From: JACPNO01 sp963825405
Lineage (GTDB): Bacteria > Acidobacteriota > Terriglobia > Bryobacterales > Bryobacteraceae
Direction of reading: 5' to 3'
Length of the DNA: 64,000 bases
Assembly: GCA_963825405.1 (NCBI GenBank)
Contig: CAWGTB010000016.1
Location: 124,001-188,000, forward strand
Below the pieces are notes generated by a model. That model ran no database searches. It had not been told where the DNA came from and worked only from the letters and a program-made list of their open reading frames with translations. Both the position numbers and the translations under genes were made by a program. Shown here piece after piece: positions 36,827-45,868 of this stretch (position 1 is its first letter; the number at the start of each line of letters is the position of its first letter).

Positions 36827-37921
36827 CTGAATTCCGCATAATATAGCGTAACCTTGAGAGCTTGGATTCCGTCTTCTCGGCATGGGTAATGCGCGAGGAG
36901 TGAGACGGGATTTCGCTGCGTTGGAGCAAAGGCGTTTTGAAGGACTGAAACTGTTGCGGCAGGGATTCAACCAGAGTGAAGTAGCGCGCCGGGTGAAGGT
37001 ATGCAGCCAGACGGTAAGCCGGTGGGCCAACGTGGTCAGCCAGGAGGGTGAGAAAGCCCTGCGGGCGGCGGGCCGAGCTGGTCGCAAGCGACTATTGGAT
37101 GAGAAGCAACGCCAGCGGCTGGTGGCGCGATTGCTGGAGGGGCCGGAGAAGCTCGGTTATGAGACGCCTCTGTGGACCTGCGAGCGGGTTGCTCATCTGA
37201 TCGAGCATGAGTTCGGCGTCCGTTATCACGCCGGGCATGTCTGGAAGCTGTTGCGGCAACTGAACTGGAGTCCGCAACGGCCAGCGGGCCGGGCGATGGA
37301 GCGCAACGAAGAGGCCATCGGCGAGTGGAAGCGGAAGACCTGGCCCGCCATCAAAAAAAAGCCCAAAAAGAAGGCCGCACGATCGTCTTCATCGACGAAA
37401 GCGGACTGAGCCAGCGCCCCCACCGCTGCCGGACATGGGCACCCCGCGGCCAGACACCGGTTCTGCAGTATCACTTTAATTGGAAAACCATCTCGGTGGC
37501 GGCGGGAATGACACTCTGGAACTTCTACTTCCAGATCTTCGACAAAGCCGTTGGTAAGGAAGAAACCGTGGTGTTTCTGGCGCACCTGCTCCAGCACATT
37601 GCCGGTCCGCTGCTGATCGTCTGGGACCGGCTGCCGGCTCACCGCAGCCGCTTGGTTGGAGAGTTCCTCGACTCTCTGGAAGGTCTGATCCTGGTTGAGT
37701 ACTTACCGCCCTACGCGCCGGAACTCAACCCGGTCGAATACCTCTGGGGCTACTGGAAACATCACCAACTACCCAACGTTTGCCCGAAAGATTTCTGGCA
37801 ACTCACCGATGTCGCTCGCCGCACATTGCGGCGTCTGCGCCAGCGACCTCGCCTCATCACTGCCTTCTGGAAGCAAGCTTCTTTGCTTACTTAAATGTGA
37901 GCTATATTATGCGAGATTCAG
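36827..37921 (+). mobile_element. IS630-family insertion sequence, complete, flanked by TA
   Basis: Terminal inverted repeats are CTGAATTCCGCATAATATAG at 36827-36846 and, inverted, CTATATTATGCGAGATTCAG ending at 37921; they differ at two positions. TA dinucleotides at 36825-36826 and 37922-37923 are the expected target duplication. The 1095-bp element holds two overlapping frames that together make one transposase. It interrupts a gene (36748 and 37924 fragments). The ends and size fit IS630/Tc1-like elements. Confidence 0.93.
36882..37894 (+). CDS. IS630 transposase, made by likely programmed -1 frameshift
   Basis: First frame 36882-37409: helix-turn-helix (LRQGFNQSEVARRVKVCSQT) and winged-helix region (HAGHVWKLLRQLNWSPQRPA). 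Second frame, -1 relative to it, to 37894: DDE_3 catalytic domain with RTIVFIDESGLSQRPHRCRT (first Asp), LLIVWDRLPAHRSRL (second Asp) and PPYAPELNPVEYLWGYWKHH (Glu). The switch sits at an A8 run containing A AAA AAG in the zero frame near 37352-37360, a classic -1 slippery site. The fused protein is about 337 residues, normal for the family. Confidence 0.9.
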
Positions 37922-37923
37922 TA

Positions 37924-38608
37924 GGTCCAAACAGGTCGATGAGGGCAGAATGGTAAGGCGCGGCAGAGTTCAAGAGCCTAAGACGATCCCACGCGACCAC
38001 AGATACCTCATCTCCGAGCAAGCCTGTAAGACCTACGAGACCGCGCCCTCACTCGCCGAGACGCAGCATGTGAAGCTCCATCTGGAGGCGTTTCGGGGCC
38101 TTCGGTTGGAAGGCGTGCCTGTTACGCCAGAGAGCCTAAGGAAGAGAACAGAGGAATTGGCGAAGGGCACGGGACAGGTCGGCCTTTTCGAACTAATGTA
38201 TGAGGATGCTGCAAGTACAATAGAGTCGGAAACTGAGGTCATTGCGCTTTACTCTGGGCAGTGGGACGCGTTCGGGCAGCCCGCATCGATGCACTTGAGA
38301 ACACGCGGATCGACTTATCGAGCTGCAACGAGCTCGATGCTTACGTGGCTACCTCGATGCGAACCCGCCAGGATTTCAGAGACATGGCTGCAACGTGTGA
38401 ACGAGTTTTCAAGTCCTTAGCCTTGAGCGGATATCATCTGCGCTATTTCGATCCAACGCTGAGCGCGGCGAAGTACCACGAGGATAAGGGCATTATCGAA
38501 TGCCTGATGGTGAAAACCGCGAAAGTGCTGCTCTACTTTGCGCAGCACAAAGAGAGCTTGGGTAAGGTCAGCGAGTATGCTGTGGTCACCGGGCAGCCTG
38601 TAACCTAG
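37924..38608 (+). pseudogene. 3' part of the unknown gene interrupted by IS630 (also one shift)
   Basis: Frame RSKQVDEGRMVRRGRVQEPK continues through HRYLISEQACKTYETAPSLA and LFELMYEDAASTIESETEVI to about 38270, then, one shift later, ARIDALENTRIDLSSCNELD, LSGYHLRYFDPTLSAAKYHE and KTAKVLLYFAQHKESLGKVS to TAG at 38606-38608. An internal ATG at 37950 could still start a shorter protein. I recognise no family. The C-terminal KYHEDKGIIECLMVKTA stretch looks conserved and soluble. Confidence 0.6.
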
Positions 38609-38749
38609 TGCCAAGATCGAGGTTCGGACACTGTATTCCGGATGCGAGGGTTAACCTCATGGAGCGAGCGATCCAGGCGGGCAGGATTCAGGCTGATTTT
38701 GCATGCCTGTTAGAGATTCTGTCCGACACCACGAGCAAACCAATCTGAC
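38608..38749 (+). CDS. Possible 46-residue ORF
   Basis: A GTG overlapping the previous stop opens a frame PRSRFGHCIPDARVNLMERA IQAGRIQ..., ending at TGA 38747-38749. The second half (helix-like, Leu/Ile-rich) could be a small domain, or this could be the tail of the upstream interrupted gene in another frame. No ribosome site. Otherwise the 165 bp before ogt hold nothing visible. Confidence 0.25.
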
Positions 38750-38777
38750 CGGCACGACACGATGACGGTTCTTTGCC

Positions 38778-39269
38778 TTACAACAGACTCAGCTGTTTCC
38801 GTTCCAGCGCCAACAATTTTTCCTTCATCTGAAGGCCGCCGCCGTAGCCGGTCAGCTTGCCGTTGCTGCCGATCACGCGATGGCACGGAATCACGATGGG
38901 AATCGGATTGCTGCCATTGGCCAGTCCGACCGCTCGCGACGCCGCCGGGTTGCCGATGCGCCGGGCCAGCTCGCCGTAGCTGATCGTTTCGCCGTAGGGA
39001 ATTTCGGTTAGGCGTTTCCAGACGGCGAGTTGAAACGGCGTGCCGTGGGGATCGAGCGTCAGGTCAAAATCCTGCAGCTTGCCTGCGAAATAGGCGTTCA
39101 ACTGGCGAATGACCGGCTCGAGCGGCTTGCGGTCTTCGCGCCAGCCAGGCTCAGGCTGACGCGCGTGACGCCCATCCGGAAAGCTGATGAGTTGCAGTCC
39201 ATTCTCTCCGGCGGCGAGAAGCAGCATGCCCGCTGGACTCTCCATGTGCGTGTAGCAAACCGGTTGCAT
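38778..39269 (-). CDS. ogt: Methylated-DNA--[protein]-cysteine S-methyltransferase
   Basis: About 163 residues from the ATG at 39267-39269, preceded by GGAGG inside the upstream gene's end. IPIVIPCHRVIGSNGKLTGY contains the acceptor Cys in PCHRV, with FQLAVWKRLTEIPYGETISY and NPAASRAVGLANGSNPIPIV ahead. It repairs O6-alkylguanine in a suicide reaction. One base after the stop of the ada-alkA gene, so both are one alkylation-repair operon. Confidence 0.93.
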   Translation of the reverse strand: MQPVCYTHMESPAGMLLLAAGENGLQLISFPDGRHARQPEPGWREDRKPLEPVIRQLNAYFAGKLQDFDLTLDPHGTPFQLAVWKRLTEIPYGETISYGELARRIGNPAASRAVGLANGSNPIPIVIPCHRVIGSNGKLTGYGGGLQMKEKLLALERKQLSLL

Positions 39270-39270
39270 T

Positions 39271-40695
39271 CTAATTTCCTCCCTGCCACAAATGCATGGC
39301 CGCATAGGCGCGCCAGGGCCGCCAGCGCTCGGCGCGTTCGTTCAATTTACGCGCGCTCTTCAAACCCGCGGAACGCAGCAATCCCAAATCGCTCGACGGG
39401 AACGCATCCGGCTCGCCCAACGCGCGCATGGCGATGTACTGCGCCGTCCAATCGCCTACTCCTGGCAGCGCCAGCAAATTATTCTCGTCGACAATTCCAG
39501 AAAAACGCACCTGCCCGGCCTCGACTGCTCGCGCCATTCCACGGATGGTTTCGGCGCGCGCCCGTGGCAGGCCCACTTCCTTAAAATCCGCCTGCGCCAG
39601 CACGCACGCGCTCGGAAAAAGATGTGTCAAGCCGTCGCCCGATTTCACCGGCGTTCCATAAGCGGCGACGAGGCGCCCGGCCAATGTGCTCGCGCCTTTC
39701 ACCGTCACCTGCTGCCCCAGAATCGCGCGCACCGCCAGTTCAAATCCGTCCCAGGCGCCGGGGACGCGCAGGCCCGGCCTTCGGGCGACGCGGCGGGCCA
39801 GCAGCGGATCACGTCCCAGGTGCCCGGCAATGTCTTCAGGGTCGGCGCTGAGATCGAACAGGCGGCGCGCTCCCTCGACAATGCGGAACAGCGCGCGCGG
39901 CTCGGGAAACTGAATGCGCAGGTCCAACGTTTGCCTTCGCGCGTCGAGCCGCGCTTCGAAATGTCCGGACTTGCCGTCGAGCGCGATCGTCCGGCGATAG
40001 CATTCTGCATCGACCACTTCCACGCCGGTAATAGCACGCGGCGTGAGAAATGCCAGCAGCGCTTCCCAATCGAACGGCGCGCGAAAGCGCAATTGGAAAC
40101 GGTAGCTGCCTGGCTCGGTCAGTCCCGACCGGCGCGATAACCGCCGCAACTCGGTGGGCGTGCGTCCGTACAAGTTCTGAAAAGTCGCGTTGAAGCGGCG
40201 GATGCTGCCGAATCCGGACGCGAGCGCAATTTGCGTGAACGTCAATTCGGTTTCGTCGATGAGTCTTTTCGCGAAATGCAGCCGCCGGGTTTGCGCGACC
40301 GCGACCGGCGTTGCGCCCAGGTGCTGTAAGAACAGCCGCCGCAAGTGGCGCGAGCCGATGCCGAGGCGCTCGGCCAGCTCATCCACGTTGCCGTTGTCGA
40401 GCGCGCTATCGGCGATCAGGCGCATCGCCCGCGCAACGGTGCTCGACGTTCCCGCCCAAGCGGGAGTGCCCGGCGACGTTTCGGGCCGGCAGCGCAGGCA
40501 GGGCCGGAATCCAGCTTCCGCCGCAGCCGCCGCGGACGAAAAATAGAGCACGTTTTTTTCTTTAGGAGGCCGTGCAGGACACACAGGGCGGCAATAGATT
40601 CCGGTAGTCTTCACCGCGATGAAGAAACGGCCGTCGAATCGGGGATCGCGCGACAGACGCGCCCGCTTCCAGGCTTGCCTGTTCTCTTTGGTCAC
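39271..40695 (-). CDS. alkA: Ada-type regulator fused to AlkA 3-methyladenine DNA glycosylase
   Basis: 474 residues, intact. Order: Ada zinc/methyl-acceptor domain (GRFFIAVKTTGIYCRPVCPA ... FRPCLRCRPE, four Cys), AraC-type helix-turn-helix pair (LAERLGIGSRHLRRLFLQHL, QIALASGFGSIRRFNATFQN), then AlkA N-domain and HhH-GPD glycosylase (AILGQQVTVKGASTLAGRLV, LPGVGDWTAQYIAMRALGEP with the catalytic Asp in FPSSDLGLL). It senses phosphotriester methylation and excises alkylated bases. Paired with ogt. Confidence 0.93.
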   Translation of the reverse strand: MTKENRQAWKRARLSRDPRFDGRFFIAVKTTGIYCRPVCPARPPKEKNVLYFSSAAAAAEAGFRPCLRCRPETSPGTPAWAGTSSTVARAMRLIADSALDNGNVDELAERLGIGSRHLRRLFLQHLGATPVAVAQTRRLHFAKRLIDETELTFTQIALASGFGSIRRFNATFQNLYGRTPTELRRLSRRSGLTEPGSYRFQLRFRAPFDWEALLAFLTPRAITGVEVVDAECYRRTIALDGKSGHFEARLDARRQTLDLRIQFPEPRALFRIVEGARRLFDLSADPEDIAGHLGRDPLLARRVARRPGLRVPGAWDGFELAVRAILGQQVTVKGASTLAGRLVAAYGTPVKSGDGLTHLFPSACVLAQADFKEVGLPRARAETIRGMARAVEAGQVRFSGIVDENNLLALPGVGDWTAQYIAMRALGEPDAFPSSDLGLLRSAGLKSARKLNERAERWRPWRAYAAMHLWQGGN

Positions 40696-40752
40696 CGCAA
40701 CGACTATAGCCCAGCGCGGGCGGCAGCACTAGCCGTTTTCGGACATGCTCAT

Positions 40753-41172
40753 TTAGCCTAGTTCGACGGAGCGGAAGAAGTACGCGAGTTCCGTCGCCGC
40801 GGTATCCTGCGCGTCGGAGCCGTGAATGCAGTTGCGCTCGATATTCTCGGCGAACAACTTGCGGATGGTGCCATCGGCGGCTTTGGCTGGGTCGGTCGCG
40901 CCCATTACCTCGCGCAGCTTGCGGACAGCGTCGTCACGCTCCAGCGCCATGACAACGATCGGCCCCGAGGTCATGAACTTTACCAGACTGGTGAAAAACG
41001 GCTTGCCGCGATGCACGGCGTAAAACCCTTCGGCCTCTGGCGCAGTGAGCCGGGTCCGGCGCAGCCCCAGGATGCGGAATCCCTCTTTCTCGATGATCGA
41101 CAGGATGTCGCCGACGTGCCGGTTGGCAACGGCATCAGGCTTGATGATGGAAAACGTGCGTTCAGAACTCAT
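40753..41172 (-). CDS. ndk: Nucleoside diphosphate kinase
   Basis: 139 residues, intact. ERTFSIIKPDAVANRHVGDI at the start and ERNCIHGSDAQDTAATELAY with the catalytic His (NxxHGSD). It transfers phosphate from ATP to other NDPs through phospho-His. Overlaps sucD (ATGA), an arrangement that links succinyl-CoA synthetase GTP or ATP to the nucleotide pool. Confidence 0.96.
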   Translation of the reverse strand: MSSERTFSIIKPDAVANRHVGDILSIIEKEGFRILGLRRTRLTAPEAEGFYAVHRGKPFFTSLVKFMTSGPIVVMALERDDAVRKLREVMGATDPAKAADGTIRKLFAENIERNCIHGSDAQDTAATELAYFFRSVELG

Positions 41173-42035
41173 AGGCGGCTTTGAATCTTTTCTCCGATTT
41201 CGGCGGGTGACGAACAGACCGTAATGCCGGCGGCTTCCATAGCGCGAATCTTATCCGGGGCTGCGCCCGAGCCTCCCGAAATGATGGCTCCAGCGTGTCC
41301 CATGCGGCGTCCCGGCGGCGCGGTCTGGCCGGCAATGAATCCGACCACGGGTTTTTTGACGTGCTGGCGGATGTATTCCGCAGCGGTCTCCTCGGCATTG
41401 CCGCCGATTTCGCCGATCATGACGATCGCGTGCGTCTCCGCATCTTCATTGAACAAGCGAATGGCGTCGACGAAATTGGTCCCGATGATGGGATCGCCGC
41501 CGATGCCGATGCAGGTGGATTGGCCAATGCCCAGCCCGCTGAGTTGCCAGACGGCTTCGTAAGTGAGCGTGCCCGAGCGCGAGACCACGCCAACATGCCC
41601 TTCTTTGTGGATGTGCCCCGGCATGATGCCGATCTTGCATTTTCCCGGCGAAATAATTCCGGGACAATTGGGCCCGATCAGCCGCGTCGGCTTGCCCGCT
41701 AAAAATTCGGCGGCGCGCACCATGTCCAACACAGGAATGCCTTCAGTGATGCAAACCACCAGCGGGAGGCCGGCATCGGCGGCTTCCATGATGGCGTCAG
41801 CGGCAAAAGGCGGCGGCACGAAAATCACCGAAGCATTCGCGCCGGTGGCCTTCACGGCTTCGGCTACGGTGTCGAAAACCGGCAGATCGAGATGCTTGCT
41901 GCCGCCCTTTCCGGGAACGACGCCGCCCACCACATTCGTTCCGTAAGCCACGGCCTGCTGCGCGTGAAACGTGCCTTCCTTGCCGGTGAAACCTTGCACG
42001 ATCAGGCGAGTATTGCGGTCGACGAGGACGCTCAT
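41169..42035 (-). CDS. sucD: Succinyl-CoA synthetase, alpha subunit
   Basis: 288 residues. LIVQGFTGKEGTFHAQQAVA (CoA site), RLIGPNCPGIISPGKCKIGI, VGVVSRSGTLTYEAVWQLSG, IGGDPIIGTNFVDAIRLF, and the active-site His in MGHAGAIISGGSG. With SucC it makes ATP or GTP in the TCA cycle. Overlaps both neighbours; same strand order sucC-sucD-ndk. Confidence 0.96.
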   Translation of the reverse strand: MSVLVDRNTRLIVQGFTGKEGTFHAQQAVAYGTNVVGGVVPGKGGSKHLDLPVFDTVAEAVKATGANASVIFVPPPFAADAIMEAADAGLPLVVCITEGIPVLDMVRAAEFLAGKPTRLIGPNCPGIISPGKCKIGIMPGHIHKEGHVGVVSRSGTLTYEAVWQLSGLGIGQSTCIGIGGDPIIGTNFVDAIRLFNEDAETHAIVMIGEIGGNAEETAAEYIRQHVKKPVVGFIAGQTAPPGRRMGHAGAIISGGSGAAPDKIRAMEAAGITVCSSPAEIGEKIQSRL

Positions 42036-43189
42036 GCGGACAGCCTCACGACTTTTTCAGCGGCATCGCGCATATCGGCCGCCACGGCGAAATTGAATCC
42101 GGATTCGGAAAGAATCTTGCGTCCCAGCTCAACGTTGGTTCCTTCCATGCGCACCACAATCGGCACCTTGATATTGAGATCGCGCGCCGCCGCCACCACG
42201 CCGGTAGCCAGCGTGTCGCAGCGCAGGATGCCGCCGAAAATATTGATCAGCACGGCGCGCACGTTGCGATCGGAGAGCAAAATGCGGAAGGCATTCTTGA
42301 CCTGCTCGGCGTTGGCGCCGCCGCCTACATCCAGAAAATTGGCCGGGCTGCCACCGGCGTACTTGATGATGTCCATAGTGGCCATGGCCAGGCCCGCGCC
42401 GTTCACCATGCAGCCCACCGTGCCGTCCAGCTTGATGTAGTTCAAGCCGAATTTGGAAGCTTCCACTTCCAGCGGATCTTCTTCGTTCAGATCGCGCAGC
42501 TCGACCAGATCTTTGTGACGGTAGAGCGCGCTATCGTCCAAATTGATTTTGGCGTCGAGGGCGTAGACTTTGCCGTCGGCGGTCAGAATGAACGGATTGA
42601 TCTCGGCGAGCGACGCATCCATCGCGACATAGGCCCGCGCCAGCGCCATCATCGCCGCTACTGCGCCCGCAATACTGGCCGCCGGTATGCCGATTCCGAA
42701 CGCCAGTTTGCGCGCTTGAAACGCCGTGAGCCCAGAGCCGGGATCGAACGCCTCTTTCAAAATCAGCTCTGGCGTTTTGGCGGCGACTTCCTCGATCTCC
42801 ATGCCGCCGGCGCGGGACGCCATGAAAACCGGCTTGCCCTGCGTGCGGTCGAGCACGATGCCGAGATACAACTCGCGCTCGATCGGCAGCGTTTCTTCGA
42901 CTAGCAGCCGCTTGACCAGACGGCCTTCCGGACCAGTCTGATGCGTGATCAGCGTCATGCCCAGAATCTTGCCGGCGATGGCGCGGACTTCGGCGGTATC
43001 GCGCGCCACTTTCACGCCGCCGCCTTTACCGCGGCCGCCAGCGTGAATCTGCGCTTTGACGACGACGCTGCCGCCTATTTTCTCCGCCGCGGCTACGGCT
43101 TCGTCCACCGAAAACGCGACTTCGCCCCGAGGGACGGGAACATTGTATCTGGCCAAAATGCCTTTGGCCTGGTACTCATGAATTTTCAT
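42032..43189 (-). CDS. sucC: Succinyl-CoA synthetase, beta subunit
   Basis: About 385 residues from ATG at 43187-43189 (MKIHEYQAKGILARYNVPVP), the usual start. ATP-grasp fold with VVKAQIHAGGRGKGGGVKVA, SLAEINPFILTADGKVYALD, and the ligase domain LDGTVGCMVNGAGLAMATMD, ANFLDVGGGANAEQVKNAFR, VLINIFGGILRCDTLATGVV. An upstream ATG at 43264 would add 25 non-conserved residues and collide with trpD. Confidence 0.96.
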   Translation of the reverse strand: MKIHEYQAKGILARYNVPVPRGEVAFSVDEAVAAAEKIGGSVVVKAQIHAGGRGKGGGVKVARDTAEVRAIAGKILGMTLITHQTGPEGRLVKRLLVEETLPIERELYLGIVLDRTQGKPVFMASRAGGMEIEEVAAKTPELILKEAFDPGSGLTAFQARKLAFGIGIPAASIAGAVAAMMALARAYVAMDASLAEINPFILTADGKVYALDAKINLDDSALYRHKDLVELRDLNEEDPLEVEASKFGLNYIKLDGTVGCMVNGAGLAMATMDIIKYAGGSPANFLDVGGGANAEQVKNAFRILLSDRNVRAVLINIFGGILRCDTLATGVVAAARDLNIKVPIVVRMEGTNVELGRKILSESGFNFAVAADMRDAAEKVVRLSA

Positions 43190-43240
43190 GGAGTATGCTG
43201 GTTCTATTGGCGTGAAACGCCAAACCCTCACAACTATAGC

Positions 43241-44255
43241 ATGACGTTCCTTCCCTTCCTGCATGCGGTATCGGCCGGGCGCGACCTTTCAGCGGAGCGA
43301 GGCGCGCGGCGCCATGGAGATGATCCTGGCGGGCGCGGTTTCTCACTCGCAAATGGGCGGATTTCTGGTGGCGCTGCACATGAAGGGCGAGACTGTCGAC
43401 GAGCTGACTGGCTTCGCGCGCGCCATGCGCGAGGTCGCGGTGACGATCCATCCCGGCCTGAACGGCGAACCACTGATCGACACCTGCGGCACCGGCGGCG
43501 ACGGCCTGGCTACGTTCAATATTTCGACCGTCGCGGCGTTCGTGGTCGCCGGAGCGGGTGTGCATGTTGCCAAGCACGGCAATCGTTCCCTATCCAGCCG
43601 CTGCGGCAGCGCCGATGTGCTGGAAGCTCTGGGCGTTTCCATTACGCTCACGCCCGAAGCGGTAGGCCGGGCCATTCGCGAAGTGGGCATTGGATTTCTG
43701 TTCGCGCCCGCGCATCATTCCGCCATGAAGCATGTGCAGCCGGTGCGCCTCGATTTGAAAATGCGCACGTTTTTCAATCTGCTGGGACCGCTGACGAATC
43801 CGGCTGGAGCCACCGCGCAACTGGTGGGAGCGCCTTCGGATAAGGCCGCCGAATTGATGGCGCATACGCTCGCAGCACTCGGACTGGCGAGTGGATTCGT
43901 GGTTCACGCCGCCGACGGCATGGATGAGATTTCCACTACCGGCGCAACGTTGGCGTTTCGCATCGAGAGCGGGACGGTCGCGCGCCTCACACTTCAGCCG
44001 GAGGATTTCGGCGTGCGCCGCGCGGAGGCGTCGCATCTCAAAGGCGGGGACAAGCTATGCAATGCCGAGATCGCGCGCGAAGTTCTCGCCGGCGCCTTCG
44101 GTCCGCCGCGCGATATCGTGATCGTCAACGCGGCGGCGGCTCTGGTAGCGGCGGGAAAAGCTACGGATTTTAGGGAAGGCGTTCGGATGGCGGAAGAATC
44201 GATCGACTCCGGCGCTGCGCGCGGCAAGCTGGAAGCGCTGGCGCGATTCGCGTAG
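43241..44255 (+). CDS. trpD: Anthranilate phosphoribosyltransferase (one shift)
   Basis: True start is ATG 43241 (MTFLPFLHAVSAGRDLSAEE); one extra C near 43296 puts the rest in the next frame. Then ARGAMEMILAGAVSHSQMGG, DTCGTGGDGLATFNISTVAA (PRPP loop), VAKHGNRSLSSRCGSADVLE, FFNLLGPLTNPAGATAQLVG and VVHAADGMDEISTTG. It makes phosphoribosyl-anthranilate for Trp. No other trp gene is near. It diverges from sucC by about 50 bp. Confidence 0.93.
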
Positions 44256-44261
44256 TCAAGC

Positions 44262-44368
44262 ACCGCTCCCTCTGGTCGCGGCTCTGTAAGGCGCTGCGTT
44301 GCAATGGCGACAGCGAGTCGCCCACAGCGATGACAGTTGCTTACAGAGCCGCGACCGAAGGAAGCGGT
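44262..44368. repeat. 29-bp inverted repeat between converging genes (family D)
   Basis: ACCGCTCCCTCTGGTCGCGG + CTCTGTAAG at 44262-44290 matches, inverted with three mismatches, 44340-44368; the loop is 49 bp. It exactly fills the gap between the trpD stop and the stop of the converging receiver gene. A long hairpin here could end transcription from both sides. The sequence also resembles REP-type repeats. Confidence 0.8.
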
Positions 44369-44369
44369 A

Positions 44370-44750
44370 TTACACCGTTCCGGAATGCCGTTTCAAAATT
44401 TGCGGTAGGTTTTGCGAAAACGCCGAGCGAGCCAGCACCATGTCGCAGCCGGTATCGTGGGCCGCCTGCTTCAACTCGCCCTGCACGTGCGAGACGAAAC
44501 CGATCAGGCTGATGTGCTTGAGCTCGGGCGTCGCCTTCAGCTTGGTGATCAACTTCAGAGGGTCGGCCTGCTCGAAATTCAGGTCGAAAATAATCAGCGT
44601 GGGTTGGGTCTTGGCCTTGGCCAACACCTCGGCGGGGTCTTTGACGAACTCTACTGTCATGCCCACGCGCTTAGCCGCGTCGGTGATTTTGGCTAGAAAA
44701 AACAAGTCGCTTAGGACCGCGAGTATGGTCTTCGTTCCATGCTTCTGCAT
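44370..44750 (-). CDS. Degenerate response-regulator receiver protein
   Basis: About 126 residues from the ATG at 44748-44750 (MQKHGTKTILAVLSDLFFLA). PTLIIFDLNFEQADPLKLIT holds the phospho-acceptor-like Asp, and HISLIGFVSHVQGELKQAAH the switch region. The conserved Lys near the C-terminus appears replaced (MVLARSAFSQ). No output domain. Likely a single-domain or pseudo-receiver that binds a partner. Longer frames to 44996 have no signal. Confidence 0.65.
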   Translation of the reverse strand: MQKHGTKTILAVLSDLFFLAKITDAAKRVGMTVEFVKDPAEVLAKAKTQPTLIIFDLNFEQADPLKLITKLKATPELKHISLIGFVSHVQGELKQAAHDTGCDMVLARSAFSQNLPQILKRHSGTV

Positions 44751-44856
44751 CGTTACACTGCCGGCTGCTCTTTTTGGAACCTCTTGAGAACGGGAAGGAA
44801 ACTTCATGGTACTCGCTGGCGGACGCTTTGCGCAAGCGCGATAGAATACCAACTTC

Positions 44857-45733
44857 ATGGCTGAACTTTTTCCGATCGCAGCGATTACCGATGAATTTTC
44901 ACCCGACCTGGAAACCGCTGCCCGGTCCATGGCCGAACTCGGCATGCGCGGCGCGGAGTTGCGCGTGGTCTTCGGCAAGAACATTATCGATCTCACCGAT
45001 GACGAGCTGACGCGCGCCCGGGCGATCGTGGAGGCGCACGGATTGCAGGTGATCTCGATCGCTTCACCGCTGCTGAAATGCGAGCTTCCCGACGCGCCGC
45101 CGGTCGATCCGCGCTTCCAGCAGGATATGTTCGCCTCGAACTATACCTTCGCCGATCAGCCGCGTCTGGCGAAGCGCGCCTTCGAGATCGCGAGCCGGAC
45201 GGGCGCGCGCATCGTCCGGGTTTTTTCCTACTGGCGGACGCTGCAGCCGGAAGCCTGCTTTCGATCGCATCGTCATCGCGATGCGGGAACTGGCCGATCA
45301 AGCCGCGCGGCACGATTTGATCGTGGGCCTGGAAAATGAACACTCGTGCAATATTTCGACCGGGGCGGAAACCGCGCGCGTGCTGGCCGCCGTCGATCAT
45401 CCCAATCTGAAAGTGGTCTGGGATCCCGCCAACGCGTTCCTCTCGGGCGAGATTCCGTTTCCCGACGGGTACGGTTTATTGCCCGCCAGCCGCATCATTC
45501 ACGTGCATGCGAAAGATTGTTTAGTGCGCGATCATCGCCCGGTTTGGGGGCCGCTGGGCGAGGGCGGCGTCGATTGGAAAGGGCAAATTCGCGCGCTCCA
45601 GGCCCACGGGTACCGTGGTTTCATCAGCCTGGAAACTCACTGGGGCGGACCGGACAGCGACAAGCATCTGGGCAGCATGATTTGCGGGCGCAACCTCCAA
45701 GCGCTGGTGGCCTCTAGCCCGGCGAACGCGTGA
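44857..45733 (+). CDS. Sugar-phosphate isomerase/epimerase-like TIM barrel (one shift)
   Basis: About 290 residues after one shift near 45255. MAELFPIAAITDEFSPDLET, MRGAELRVVFGKNIIDLTDD, GLENEHSCNISTGAETARVL, VWDPANAFLSGEIPFPDGYG, IIHVHAKDCLVRDHRPVWGP, YRGFISLETHWGGPDSDKHL: the metal-binding Glu, Asp, His and Glu positions of the xylose-isomerase-like (AP endonuclease 2) fold. The substrate is unknown. Stand-alone gene. Confidence 0.82.
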
Positions 45734-45868
45734 TACCCTGAAGATACGAGGGGTCTAATGCGCCTCCGCTCCAAAAAATCAACTGATGGCGGCCGTTACC
45801 TTCGGCCTCGACGGCACGTACATCATTTATGACGCACTAACGGCTGACTCCAGCGAAAATCCAAGGCC

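Noticed and set aside
45734..45868. 135-bp gap before the VWA gene searched for a small gene or RNA
   Set aside because: No start with a ribosome site, no clear hairpin, no protein-like frame; nothing supportable seen.
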